From: Pseudomonadota bacterium
GTDB taxonomy: Bacteria; Pseudomonadota; Gammaproteobacteria; Xanthomonadales; Marinicellaceae
Direction of reading: 5' to 3'
Length of the DNA: 8,345 nt
Assembly: GCA_008501575.1 (NCBI GenBank)
Contig: QQUO01000249.1
Span: forward strand, 1 to 8,345
Shown: positions 1 to 6,863 of the stretch, piece after piece
Layout of the letters: each line of letters opens with the position of its first letter
Position numbering within the stretch: position 1 is the first letter of the stretch
Translations under genes and position numbers: made by a program
Notes under the pieces: model-generated
The model's input: the letters and a program-made list of their open reading frames with translations, nothing else
The model's database searches: none
What the model was told of the DNA's origin: nothing

Positions 1-337
1 TTATATCATCCTGTAAATAGCGTTGACAAAGTACAGGTAGTGAGTACAACGACAACCATGCTATCAACACTTGTTTGTCCGTCCACTGAGAATTATCACC
101 AATTCGTAAAACCAGATGAAAATGATTGCTCATAATGGCATAAGAGCACACATCAATGGCAAAGGCGGATGTGACCTTTTTTATACGATCAACCAGCCAT
201 TGCCGACGGTGTTCAAACGAATCTCCTGTTAAGGGATCTTTACCACATAAAAAGGCCTGGCGCACACATCGTGAAATAATGTGGTAATAAGGCGTCTGAT
301 CCACACAAATTTGCTGTTTTCTGGCGACAGTCATCAT
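1..337 (-). CDS. REP-associated tyrosine transposase (Y1/IS200-like, RAYT), N-terminal part
   Basis: The reading frame is open from the ATG at 337 to the window edge, so 112 N-terminal residues are visible and the C-terminus is missing. The sequence contains PYYHIISRCVRQAFLCG (residues 16-32), FEHRRQW (41-47) and MSNHFHLVL (69-77). H72-F73-H74 is the HUH metal-binding motif of Y1 single-strand transposases, and the N-terminal pattern is that of the larger REP-associated group. Family members cut and join single-stranded DNA at short hairpins with a catalytic tyrosine, which would lie beyond the visible part. Two adjacent ATG codons (337 and 334) follow a GGGAG ribosome binding site at 341-345; the spacing (3 versus 6 nt) slightly favours 334. 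No IS-type inverted repeat is visible upstream, as expected for this family. Whether the gene is intact cannot be judged here. Confidence 0.85.
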   Translation of the reverse strand, partial: MMTVARKQQICVDQTPYYHIISRCVRQAFLCGKDPLTGDSFEHRRQWLVDRIKKVTSAFAIDVCSYAIMSNHFHLVLRIGDNSQWTDKQVLIAWLSLYSLPVLCQRYLQDDI

Positions 338-424
338 AATCTCCCTATCAAAACTCCATTTTCACCGAATGAAAAAATAAAATCTGTAGCAAATGTCGAT
401 TCGGATTGTAAGAAAATGACTACA

Positions 425-441
425 TAAGGTGACTGTCCTTA
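425..441. repeat. Small hairpin upstream of the transposase, candidate REP-like element
   Basis: TAAGG at 425-429 pairs with CCTTA at 437-441 around the 7-nt loop TGACTGT. It lies about 90 bp upstream of the transposase start, in the AT-rich spacer between the transposase and the phospholipase gene. RAYT enzymes recognise short imperfect palindromes near their own gene, so this is a candidate. The stem is short and only one copy is visible, so the assignment is weak. Confidence 0.25.
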
Positions 442-485
442 ATTTTTGTATAATTTTTAATTTTGTCTTATTTATGGAAGGTGAT

Positions 486-1640
486 CTACAATAAAAATTC
501 TTTGATTTCAGCCGCTTGGGCGTGGGCATCGGCGTAGCCTAAATCGATTAAAGCGCCGGTGTAGGTTGGCTCGAACAACAAATAACTTGGCATACGCCAA
601 TCCTTACCCCAGCCACCAATCATTTTCAATAAGGTTCGCACCGGTCTGGGGATTTCACCAGCATGTTCAGCCGTTAATTCACGGACATCTCGACTGGGTT
701 TTATCACCAAGGTATTAATGGGGCGTAAGCTGTACTGTTCTCGTTTTTCGGGAGCAATCAGATCCAGTGTGCGGTTGATGCGTTGTAGTCGGGATAAATC
801 TGCCATCAACATATCCATAAAGATGGTGTCCAACATAAAACCGCCCAGATGACCCATACTTGGATATTCCGTCACCTTATGGGGCTTTTCAATTGGTGTT
901 TCATCTCGAGTACCAATCACCAAAATACGTTCTGCACCCAAATGAATTGCCGGTGATAAAGGTGCGGTCATACGCAATCCCCCATCACCATAATGCTCAT
1001 AACCGATACGTTGAGCCGGAAACAAAAAAGGCAAGGCGGTGGAGGCCATGACATGATTCACCGTAATGCGCTCCCGAATACCCACACGTCGCGTGCGTTG
1101 CCACGGATTGATGTGCTGATGGCCTTGATAAAAACACTTGGCCATGGCGGTATCATAAGATGAAGCCGTCACCGATAAACCGGTCAGAAAACCGGTGTCA
1201 ATGGCTTCCTGGATTTGTGATAATTTGAGTTCTCGGCTAAGTAATTCTTGTAACGGAGTGTTATCTAACAATGATTTCGGCGGATCAAAACCCAAACGCC
1301 CAAACAATAATGACCCAACCACCCGCACCATGGTTTTAAATACACAGCGGGCATCGGTGCGATAGACATCGTCACAGTGAATATTGCGCCAAAAATATTC
1401 CAACCGTTTCGCACCATATATCTGTCGCTTGGCATGCGATGCCATCACCGTGGCATTAATGGCACCCGCCGAGGTTCCGTTAATAATGGGAAAACGAAAA
1501 CCACCTGGCATTATTTCCATAATTGCTTTTAACACACCCACCTGGTAAGCACCTCGGGCACCACCGCCGGGCAACATTAGGGCAGTTGGTGGTACGATTT
1601 GTGGCTTTTGGTCGGATGGTGTCAAGGGATGTGGCGGCAA
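486..1640 (-). CDS. Patatin-like phospholipase family protein
   Basis: This 384-aa protein is predicted to be a serine lipid acyl hydrolase with a Ser-Asp dyad. Counting from the TTG at 1640, the glycine-rich oxyanion loop GGGARG is at residues 25-30, the nucleophile elbow GTSAG at 55-59 (Ser57), the block ASTALPFLFP at 199-208 and the catalytic DGG at 219-221 (Asp219), so all catalytic elements are present. The C-terminus (YLLFEPTYTGALIDLGYAD, about 353-371) is typical of the proteobacterial cytoplasmic patatin group of about 380-400 aa. There is no signal peptide or membrane span. The start is uncertain. TTG at 1640 is the most upstream possible start, with an in-frame stop at 1653-1655. 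The first in-frame ATG is at 1577, only three codons before the oxyanion loop. Neither has a Shine-Dalgarno sequence. A good promoter ends just upstream, so a very short leader is likely. Physiological substrate is unknown; membrane phospholipid turnover is an inference. Confidence 0.88.
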   Translation of the reverse strand: MPPHPLTPSDQKPQIVPPTALMLPGGGARGAYQVGVLKAIMEIMPGGFRFPIINGTSAGAINATVMASHAKRQIYGAKRLEYFWRNIHCDDVYRTDARCVFKTMVRVVGSLLFGRLGFDPPKSLLDNTPLQELLSRELKLSQIQEAIDTGFLTGLSVTASSYDTAMAKCFYQGHQHINPWQRTRRVGIRERITVNHVMASTALPFLFPAQRIGYEHYGDGGLRMTAPLSPAIHLGAERILVIGTRDETPIEKPHKVTEYPSMGHLGGFMLDTIFMDMLMADLSRLQRINRTLDLIAPEKREQYSLRPINTLVIKPSRDVRELTAEHAGEIPRPVRTLLKMIGGWGKDWRMPSYLLFEPTYTGALIDLGYADAHAQAAEIKEFLL

Positions 1641-1654
1641 ATTGGAAGACCATC

Positions 1655-1683
1655 ATTATAACCAATATGAGATTTTATTTAAA
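1655..1683 (-). promoter_or_regulatory. Sigma70-like promoter for the patatin gene
   Basis: Reading the minus strand, TTTAAA (1683-1678) is separated by 17 bp from a perfect TATAAT (1660-1655). Transcription would begin near 1648, only about 8 nt before the TTG start at 1640. The -35 matches the consensus at 4 of 6 positions. This is the best-formed promoter in the window. Confidence 0.6.
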
Positions 1684-1694
1684 CGCAGGGTATT

Positions 1695-1723
1695 TTGAAA
1701 ACAGCCCATAATTTGTGTATCCT
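1695..1723 (+). promoter_or_regulatory. Possible sigma70-like promoter for the omega-amidase gene
   Basis: TTGAAA (1695-1700) is separated by 17 bp from TATCCT (1718-1723). Transcription would start at about 1730, directly at the ATG at 1731, which predicts a leaderless message. The -10 matches the consensus at only 4 of 6 positions. CATAAT at 1707-1712 is an alternative -10, but it lacks a good -35. Confidence 0.35.
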
Positions 1724-1730
1724 TAAGGGT

Positions 1731-2504
1731 ATGAATGACTTAGCCATCACCCTGATTCAAACAGATCTGCATTGGCACAATCCCGAATCCAATCGTGCAC
1801 ATTTTGAACAATGCATACAGGACATTTCAACTGTCACTGATGTCATTATTCTGCCGGAAATGTTTACCACCGGCTTTACCATGGCTGCTACAGACCATGC
1901 TGAAACCGAACCTGGTGAAACACTACAATGGATGCAACAACAAGCAAAACAAGTCAAAGCTGCGATTACCGGCAGTCTAATTGTTAAAGCACAAGGCCAA
2001 TTCTACAACCGCCTCTATTGGGTCGAAGCCAATGGTGATTATAAACACTACGATAAAAAACATCTTTTTAGCTACGCCGGTGAAGATCAGCACTTCACCG
2101 CTGGCAGCAAACGATTAATTGTTGAATACAAAGGCTGGCGCATTTGCCCATTGATTTGTTATGACCTGCGCTTTCCGGTGTGGTCGCGCAACGATGTTGA
2201 TTACGATGTGTTGATTTATGTCGCCAACTGGCCGACACCACGACAAGATGCCTGGCAAAGCCTGCTCAAGGCCCGTGCCATCGAAAACATGAGCTATGTG
2301 GTCGGCGTTAATCGCATCGGTACAGACGGTAACGACCATACATATGCCGGCGGTTCGGTTATATATGATATTACGGGACAGGCACTGATTGAGGCAAAAA
2401 ATCAAAAATTCAACAAAACCATCACATTAGTTTACAATCGATTAAAACAACAACGCCATCGTTTTGGATTTCTCAAAGATCGTGACCAATTCACCCTTAA
2501 ATAA
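1731..2504 (+). CDS. yafV: Omega-amidase / nitrilase-family amidohydrolase (YafV/Nit2 type)
   Basis: This 257-aa carbon-nitrogen hydrolase closely resembles E. coli YafV, which is about the same length. The Glu-Lys-Cys triad is visible: Glu43 in LPEMFTTGF, Lys109 in HYDKKHLF and Cys143 in PLICYDLRFPVWSRN. The stretches YVANWPTPR (163-171) and ARAIENMSYVVGVNRIG (181-197) are also characteristic. Family members deamidate alpha-keto acids such as 2-oxoglutaramate and 2-oxosuccinamate left by glutamine or asparagine transaminases, and are thought to repair metabolites in the cytosol. The frame is open from a TTG at 1695, but ATG 1731 matches the family start and is preferred. AAGGG at 1725-1729 lies only about 1-2 nt from the ATG, too close for a normal ribosome binding site. 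It is divergent from the patatin gene. The exact substrate is inferred from homology. Confidence 0.9.
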   Translation: MNDLAITLIQTDLHWHNPESNRAHFEQCIQDISTVTDVIILPEMFTTGFTMAATDHAETEPGETLQWMQQQAKQVKAAITGSLIVKAQGQFYNRLYWVEANGDYKHYDKKHLFSYAGEDQHFTAGSKRLIVEYKGWRICPLICYDLRFPVWSRNDVDYDVLIYVANWPTPRQDAWQSLLKARAIENMSYVVGVNRIGTDGNDHTYAGGSVIYDITGQALIEAKNQKFNKTITLVYNRLKQQRHRFGFLKDRDQFTLK

Positions 2505-2571
2505 GATATTTTTAACGCTTTCTTCAGGCCCTTTTTGTTATCATAATTCTTTATCGAATTAGGAGTACAAC

Positions 2572-3075
2572 ATGAGTCAAGTCAAATTCAAAAATAATCC
2601 CATCCATCTCAATGCTGAACAACCCCAAGTGGGCCAAAAAGCCCCGGATTTCCAACTCACCGGCACCGATTTATCAGAAGTCAGTTTAGATAATTTTAAA
2701 GGTCAGCGTGTGGTGCTCAATGTGGCACCCAGTGTCGATACCGATGTTTGCGCCCAACAACTCAGAACCTTTAACCAAAAAGCCGCCGACTTAGACAACA
2801 CCGCTGTGGTTTTCACCTCCATGGACTTACCTTTTGCCTACAAACGTTTCTGTGCCGCCGAAGGCATTAAAAACGCTGTCACGGCATCAGATTACAAAAA
2901 CCGCAGTATGGCTCAAAACTACGGCTTAGAAATGCGTAATGGCCCCTTAGCCGGCCTCACCGCTCGCGCCGTGTTCGTGCTCGATGAGAATCACAAAATT
3001 ATCCACCGCGAAGTGGTTGACGAAGTCACCAACGAACCCAATTACGAAGCAGCCCTGCAAGCACTGCAAAAGTAA
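2572..3075 (+). CDS. tpx: Thiol peroxidase Tpx (atypical 2-Cys peroxiredoxin)
   Basis: This 167-aa protein matches the usual Tpx length. It reduces hydrogen peroxide and organic, especially lipid, hydroperoxides and is recycled by thioredoxin; E. coli Tpx is periplasmic or cytosolic depending on the report, and no signal peptide is seen here. The peroxidatic cysteine is Cys60 in PSVDTDVCAQQLRTFN with Thr57 of the TxxC motif. The resolving cysteine is Cys94 in YKRFCAAEGI, and the conserved arginine is Arg132 in GLTARAVFVLD. These are the only two cysteines, consistent with an intramolecular disulfide. The start is fixed by AGGAG at 2561-2565, 6 nt before the ATG. A -10-like TATCAT (2539-2544) lies upstream without a convincing -35. 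The gene is 67 bp after yafV and has its own terminator, so it is probably monocistronic or the end of a short transcript. Confidence 0.96.
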   Translation: MSQVKFKNNPIHLNAEQPQVGQKAPDFQLTGTDLSEVSLDNFKGQRVVLNVAPSVDTDVCAQQLRTFNQKAADLDNTAVVFTSMDLPFAYKRFCAAEGIKNAVTASDYKNRSMAQNYGLEMRNGPLAGLTARAVFVLDENHKIIHREVVDEVTNEPNYEAALQALQK

Positions 3076-3096
3076 GCAACAACAATTATCAAATCC

Positions 3097-3130
3097 AAAA
3101 AGCGGAGCCCTTAAAAGGCCTCCGCTTTTT
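3097..3130 (+). terminator. Intrinsic terminator of tpx
   Basis: AAAAAGCGGAG (3097-3107) pairs with CTCCGCTTTTT (3120-3130). After one C-C mismatch, CC pairs with GG around a TTAAAA loop. The stem ends in a T-run and starts about 20 bp after the tpx stop codon. The A-tract on the left makes it potentially bidirectional. Confidence 0.88.
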
Positions 3131-3390
3131 ATTCGGCTAATTTATATTTACACCCAAACAAAAATCACTCACTACATCACTCCGGTGTGATTACGCTAAG
3201 AAATCTTTTGTCTTGATAACAATGCTTTGAACACAGGAAAGCATATCCAAAACAGTGTGGATAGACATATATTTTTATGGATAAGCAATTCTATAACGTG
3301 GCGGTGGAAACGGGGAAATTTACTCGGACTTATATGATATTTTGTGCTTAAATAAAAAAACCTATTTTTCAATAAAACTTTCTTAACAAT
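3131..3390. other. Non-coding spacer with small inverted repeats
   Basis: No convincing gene is present. The spacer holds a 16-bp near-palindrome ATCACTCCGGTGTGAT (3176-3191), whose first half ATCACTC also occurs at 3164-3170. It also holds the inverted repeat ATGCTTT/AAAGCAT (3222-3228 and 3238-3244), followed immediately by TATCCA/TGGATA (3244-3249 and 3258-3263). TATGAT at 3333-3338 could be a -10 for the following membrane genes but has no good -35. The spacer may be a regulatory leader or a small RNA, but nothing recognisable is present. Confidence 0.4.
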
Positions 3391-3660
3391 ATGTCAAAAC
3401 AAATCGATTACCGCCAAGACTATCAAAAACATCATCAACAACAGACAAAACAACCTCTCCAAACCCTCGATATAATGGCGAATATCTGTGCTTACATCAT
3501 TCTGTTTAGTGGCATCTACAGTTTTGTCACAGGACTTTTTTATACCTTGACAACATCCGGAGGCTTTCGGATATTATCTCTCACAATATATTTAGTTGTT
3601 AGTTTACTTATTTTCTCGTTAACCCAAATGATCCGTGTAATTTTTAAAAAAATTATTTGA
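3391..3660 (+). CDS. Small two-span membrane protein, unknown function
   Basis: This 89-aa protein has a polar, Gln/His/Lys-rich N-terminus (residues 1-26) and two hydrophobic segments (about 27-52 and 61-85), ending in basic RVIFKKII. The predicted form is an inner-membrane hairpin with the ends possibly in the cytoplasm. I do not recognise the family. No Shine-Dalgarno sequence precedes ATG 3391, which follows a very AT-rich stretch; an internal ATG at 3475 (Met29) would remove the polar tail and also lacks one. The gene lies 17 bp before another membrane protein gene on the same strand, so the two are probably co-transcribed and may form one complex. Composition and codon use look like a real gene, but expression is inferred. 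Confidence 0.65.
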   Translation: MSKQIDYRQDYQKHHQQQTKQPLQTLDIMANICAYIILFSGIYSFVTGLFYTLTTSGGFRILSLTIYLVVSLLIFSLTQMIRVIFKKII

Positions 3661-3677
3661 AAGCAAGATAAATAGCC

Positions 3678-4310
3678 ATGAAAAAAGATGCCTTGGATCG
3701 GCTCATTGAGAAAAATGAGAAGCAAACAAAAATTCGAACTCAGGAATCCATCTTTGCCATCAAGGGTTCTGTTTTCGGTATCATTGGTTACTTAACCTTA
3801 ATTCCTGCAGCTTATTGGTTGGCCCAAGACCATGTTACATTTTTTAACCATGAGTTATGGGGGATTAGTAAAATAGTCTGGGTAATAGGTCTGTTGCTTT
3901 TAGTTCTTATTGGCCTCATCAATATTTTTACGACATTATCTTTTATTCCAGTCATCAAATTATCCTGGCCACACAGAAAAAAATTATGGGCGGCAAAAAA
4001 ATGGCGTCCTATTCATTTAGTGCTCATGTTGATGCGACTTATAATGCCTTTTCTGATTATTTACCTTATACTCTTTTTTACAAAGTTTATGAAAAATACC
4101 GGCAATGACATCTCGAGTTATGTGGATTTATGGCATGAAATACCAATATCCATTGTTTTTACATTGACCTCTGTTTTGATGATTTATTTAACTGCATTAA
4201 TAATCTTCACCATCATTCATTATTTTAAATTACTGTACCGTTTATATACGAACGAACAAGCCATAATTCAGCACTTTAGTCACCAACCCAAAAATGATGA
4301 TTGGATTTAA
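3678..4310 (+). CDS. Four-span membrane protein, unknown function
   Basis: This 210-aa protein has a charged N-terminal tail (MKKDALDRLIEKNEKQTK) that could form a short amphipathic helix. About four hydrophobic segments follow, at residues 28-50, 64-92, 112-137 and 155-183. The loop 97-110 is basic (HRKKLWAAKKWR), which suggests it faces the cytoplasm, and the C-terminal tail is hydrophilic. No catalytic or ligand motif is visible and I do not recognise a family. The start ATG 3678 lies 17 bp after the preceding small membrane gene with only a weak purine-rich ribosome binding site (AAGCAAGA, 3661-3668), which suggests translational coupling or an operon. It converges on the Sel1-repeat gene with 15 bp between stop codons and no visible terminator. 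Confidence 0.75.
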   Translation: MKKDALDRLIEKNEKQTKIRTQESIFAIKGSVFGIIGYLTLIPAAYWLAQDHVTFFNHELWGISKIVWVIGLLLLVLIGLINIFTTLSFIPVIKLSWPHRKKLWAAKKWRPIHLVLMLMRLIMPFLIIYLILFFTKFMKNTGNDISSYVDLWHEIPISIVFTLTSVLMIYLTALIIFTIIHYFKLLYRLYTNEQAIIQHFSHQPKNDDWI

Positions 4311-4325
4311 TGTGACTATCCATTG

Positions 4326-5420
4326 TTAAAATTCACCGCATCCCGCATAGGGTGAATGTGAAGTATTTAAATCATCCAGTGCATATTGAGCCAATGGGTT
4401 GTTGTTGCTCTGGGCATTTTGATACCACGTTCTTGCGCTGTCTTTATCACCCTGACAAAAATAATAGTCGCCCAATTTAAGCATGGCCTCTGCATCATTT
4501 CGTTTGGCCAGGGCATGTAAGGTTTCTACAAATTGATCAGCCATCCGTAGACTTCTGTATGTCATGGATAACATTTTTAATGAAGGTTGATGTCCCTTTT
4601 TATAAGCTTGTTCAAAAAAAGGTAAGGCTTGTTCATATCGCGCTGGCTCTTCTTCCACTTCAGCCAACGTATTCATGCCTAATCGATATAAAGCACCCGG
4701 ACTGCCCGACTTAGCCGAATTATTGAGCTTTTCTAAATGGGCATGCCAATGATTAACAGCATCGACCCACACTTGCGCAAACTCATGACCTTGTTCAGCC
4801 GCTTTGACTAAATAGGGATAAAGTTGTTTATTTGAGATCTCTCGGTATACACCATTTGGATCACCTTCCACGTGCTTGTATTTTATTGATTCTTTTCCCA
4901 ATAAGAAGTTGGCTTGGGTGTTTGCGGGATTGGCATCGGCTGCGGATTTGACATTGTCCAAAAAGTACTTTTGATAGTCACCATTATCTTTTGAAGAACC
5001 ATCACTCCATTGCTCAGTTTTTTGTAAAATTATTTCACTGATGTAATATATTTTTGCAATGAGAAGCTGAGCTTCTGGCTGATTGGTAATCTGTAATGAT
5101 TTAATGTTTTTAAATGCTTCATTAATGTAATACTTTTCAAGATTAGAATTAAGTTTTTTGCCTGTTTTATACTCATAGACCATTTTAGAAAACATATGCC
5201 CAATAAAGAATATTTCTTCAAATTTTTGTGGTTGCACTTTCGAATACAATTGTGCAACAGCCCATTGAAAACGCTGAAAATCATTTTTATTTAATTTGTC
5301 TTCACACTGTTCAACGACACGATCATACTCACCGGCTACAAACAATTCGTCACAATTCGGCTGCTGGGCATTTAAAGCATGTACAACAAATATACTTAAT
5401 AGCATAAAAATATAATTCAT
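4326..5420 (-). CDS. Exported Sel1/TPR-repeat protein
   Basis: This 364-aa protein, counted from ATG 5420, starts with a probable signal peptide (about residues 1-18, ending ALNA before QQPNC) without a lipobox cysteine. The mature protein is mostly helical. Its C-terminal half shows Sel1-like repeats, for example LVKAAEQGHEFAQVW (204-218), SAKSGSPGALYRLGMN (235-250), FFEQAYKKGHQPSLKML (268-284) and AKRNDAEAMLKLGDYY (305-320). Four cysteines (23, 39, 322, 361) could form disulfides in the periplasm. Such repeats usually mediate protein-protein contacts; the partner is unknown. The frame also has a GTG directly before the ATG (5423), but AGGA at 5426-5429 is 5 nt from the ATG and only 2 nt from the GTG, so ATG 5420 is chosen. 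It is divergent from the baeRF gene and convergent with the unknown membrane pair. Confidence 0.85.
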   Translation of the reverse strand: MNYIFMLLSIFVVHALNAQQPNCDELFVAGEYDRVVEQCEDKLNKNDFQRFQWAVAQLYSKVQPQKFEEIFFIGHMFSKMVYEYKTGKKLNSNLEKYYINEAFKNIKSLQITNQPEAQLLIAKIYYISEIILQKTEQWSDGSSKDNGDYQKYFLDNVKSAADANPANTQANFLLGKESIKYKHVEGDPNGVYREISNKQLYPYLVKAAEQGHEFAQVWVDAVNHWHAHLEKLNNSAKSGSPGALYRLGMNTLAEVEEEPARYEQALPFFEQAYKKGHQPSLKMLSMTYRSLRMADQFVETLHALAKRNDAEAMLKLGDYYFCQGDKDSARTWYQNAQSNNNPLAQYALDDLNTSHSPYAGCGEF

Positions 5421-5446
5421 CACTTTCCTAAAAATGTTTGTTGATG

Positions 5447-5476
5447 ATTATATATTAGCCAGGTTATAACCAGCAA
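5447..5476 (-). promoter_or_regulatory. Sigma70-like promoter of the Sel1-repeat gene
   Basis: On the minus strand, TTGCTG (5476-5471) is followed after 18 bp by a perfect TATAAT (5452-5447). The predicted start near 5440 gives a leader of about 20 nt containing the AGGA ribosome binding site. The -35 matches the consensus at only 3 of 6 positions. Confidence 0.5.
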
Positions 5477-5710
5477 TTAGCTTTAACTGTTTAATCAAGT
5501 CCTCACAGCACAACCATCAAATTAATCTGACGGGACAATAAGCATTGTAACAATCGAATTTCTGATCAAAAAATCTGCCCTTTGGAATCAGCTCTGAAGC
5601 CACCAATAACGACTTTTCCAGTGCTTTTATAGCTGGCTATTTTTACGCAAATATGTTATGTTAGTTATTGAATATTAAAGATTTTTTAACCCCAATAAAA
5701 TAGGTGAAAT
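5477..5710. other. Divergent spacer upstream of the baeRF gene
   Basis: No gene is seen here. The spacer becomes very AT-rich near the baeRF start. No textbook sigma70 promoter faces that gene; TATGTT (5652-5657) and TATTAA (5673-5678) are possible -10 elements without good -35 partners. GGCTATTTTTA (5635-5645) weakly resembles a stationary-phase -10. The baeRF ribosome binding site, AGGTGA (5702-5707), is at the right end. Confidence 0.35.
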
Positions 5711-6784
5711 ATGGATCTTACATTAAAAAAAATAAAAAATATCACCGCTGATCATTGCATCACCATTATCATGAACAGCCACCGAACCAGACCTGATTCA
5801 CTCAAGGATGAAGTGAGCCTTAAAAATCACATTAAAACCGTTGAACAACGTCTTAGCGCTGATACTGACAAAAAAACCCGGACAAAATTGATGGATCGAT
5901 TGCAGCGCCTGGCTGAAGAAATCGATCACAGTCATAACCTGGACAGTTTGATTCTTTTTGTCAATGAAGACATGGCTGAATTCACGCGCTTACGGATCCC
6001 GGTAGAAGACCGCGTGGTGATTGATGATAACTTTGCCACCCGTGATTTAGTGAGGGCCTTGCACTTACAAACCAGCTATTATGTCCTGGTCTTAAGTCAG
6101 GAAAAAGCCCGTTTGATTGAAGCCATGAACGGTGATGTGGTTCGTGAATTGGGCGATGATTTCCCCATGGAAACCACATTGTCTCACTCCCGCTACAGTG
6201 GTGAACATGACAGTGATTCACACCAGACAAACCTGGTTGATGAGTTTTTCAATCGGGTGGATAAGCAGTTTCAAAAAGTCAGAAACAGCAACCCCTTGCC
6301 ACTGCTGATTTGTGGCGTTCATGAAAACTATCACCGCTACTTAAATGTGGCCGATGACAAACGTGGAATTTTCGATACCCATCTGAACAGCCAACGCATT
6401 GGTGAAAAAGCCGGTAATATCGTCGCAGAAGCCTGGAAAATAGTTAAGGATTACACCATTAAACGTAATAATGAGCGTAAAGCAGAGCTTAAAAAGGCGG
6501 TTAGCGCCAATCGCTTTCTCAGCGACAGTAATGACATCTGGCGTGCCATTCATGCCGGTCGTGTCAGAACGTTGTTTATCGAACAAGGCTTATTCCAACC
6601 GGCGGTACTCAAAGACAACCAAATTACCTATGTATCTGAGGATCAACGCACTGCCACTAACATCATTGATGATATTTACGATGAGATGATTGAAGCCAAT
6701 TTATCCTTTGGTGGTGATGTGGTTTTTCTGCCAAAAGGCGAGTTAACGAAATTCAACGGTTTGGGTGCAATTACCCGTTATTAG
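5711..6784 (+). CDS. baeRF-group aeRF1-like protein, probable Balon-type ribosome hibernation factor
   Basis: This 357-aa soluble protein resembles the bacterial archaeo-eukaryotic release factor (baeRF) group, whose characterised member Balon of Psychrobacter binds the ribosomal A site in dormancy. The N-terminal domain (about 1-120) starts DLTLKKIKN, with NSHRTRPDSLKDEVSLKNH (22-40) and DSLILFVNED (78-87). The central domain (about 121-265) contains SYYVLVLSQEKARLIEAMNG (122-141). The C-terminal domain (about 270-357) ends with FGGDVVFLP (333-341) and FNGLGAITRY (348-357), resembling the closing FGGIGAILRY-like strand of eRF1 and Pelota. No GGQ peptidyl-hydrolysis motif or NIKS codon-reading motif is present, which fits hibernation or rescue rather than termination. 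AGGTGA at 5702-5707 supports ATG 5711. The gene stands alone, followed by a strong terminator. Family membership is judged by eye; assignment as Balon rather than another baeRF subfamily is less certain. Confidence 0.75.
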   Translation: MDLTLKKIKNITADHCITIIMNSHRTRPDSLKDEVSLKNHIKTVEQRLSADTDKKTRTKLMDRLQRLAEEIDHSHNLDSLILFVNEDMAEFTRLRIPVEDRVVIDDNFATRDLVRALHLQTSYYVLVLSQEKARLIEAMNGDVVRELGDDFPMETTLSHSRYSGEHDSDSHQTNLVDEFFNRVDKQFQKVRNSNPLPLLICGVHENYHRYLNVADDKRGIFDTHLNSQRIGEKAGNIVAEAWKIVKDYTIKRNNERKAELKKAVSANRFLSDSNDIWRAIHAGRVRTLFIEQGLFQPAVLKDNQITYVSEDQRTATNIIDDIYDEMIEANLSFGGDVVFLPKGELTKFNGLGAITRY

Positions 6785-6810
6785 AAACCATGGGTTCATA
6801 AAAAATGAAT

Positions 6811-6845
6811 GCCTGTTGCTATGAATCACATGGCAACAGGCTTTT
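6811..6845 (+). terminator. Intrinsic terminator after the baeRF gene
   Basis: A 13-bp stem (GCCTGTTGCTATG at 6811-6823 with CATGGCAACAGGC at 6829-6841, one G-T pair) encloses a 5-nt loop and is followed by TTTT. It starts 26 bp after the stop codon. The opposite strand has a T-rich run a few bases beyond the stem, so it may also stop transcription of the converging regulator gene. Confidence 0.88.
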
Positions 6846-6863
6846 CTGAGGCCATTTTGACTT

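Noticed and set aside
351..385. ATTTTCA/TGAAAAAAT inverted repeat as a terminator
   Set aside because: The stem is almost all A-T, interrupted, and lies upstream of the transposase start, so it has no gene to terminate convincingly.
1480..1665. Minus-strand frame overlapping the patatin start region, considered as an upstream frameshifted N-terminus
   Set aside because: The patatin frame is complete from the TTG with all family motifs; the overlapping frame shows no family resemblance and is a shadow.
1695..1730. N-terminal extension of the omega-amidase from TTG 1695
   Set aside because: The ATG at 1731 matches the YafV start, and the TTG coincides with the proposed -35 box.
2505..2571. 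Terminator between yafV and tpx
   Set aside because: T-runs are present but no inverted repeat precedes them; read-through from yafV into tpx cannot be excluded.
3277..3351. A 24-codon plus-strand frame starting with ATG in the spacer after tpx
   Set aside because: No ribosome binding site, no recognisable sequence and a length expected by chance.
5635..5645. GGCTATTTTTA as a stationary-phase (RpoS-type) -10 before the hibernation-factor gene
   Set aside because: It would fit the biology but misses key positions of the RpoS -10 consensus, and AT-rich DNA gives such matches by chance.
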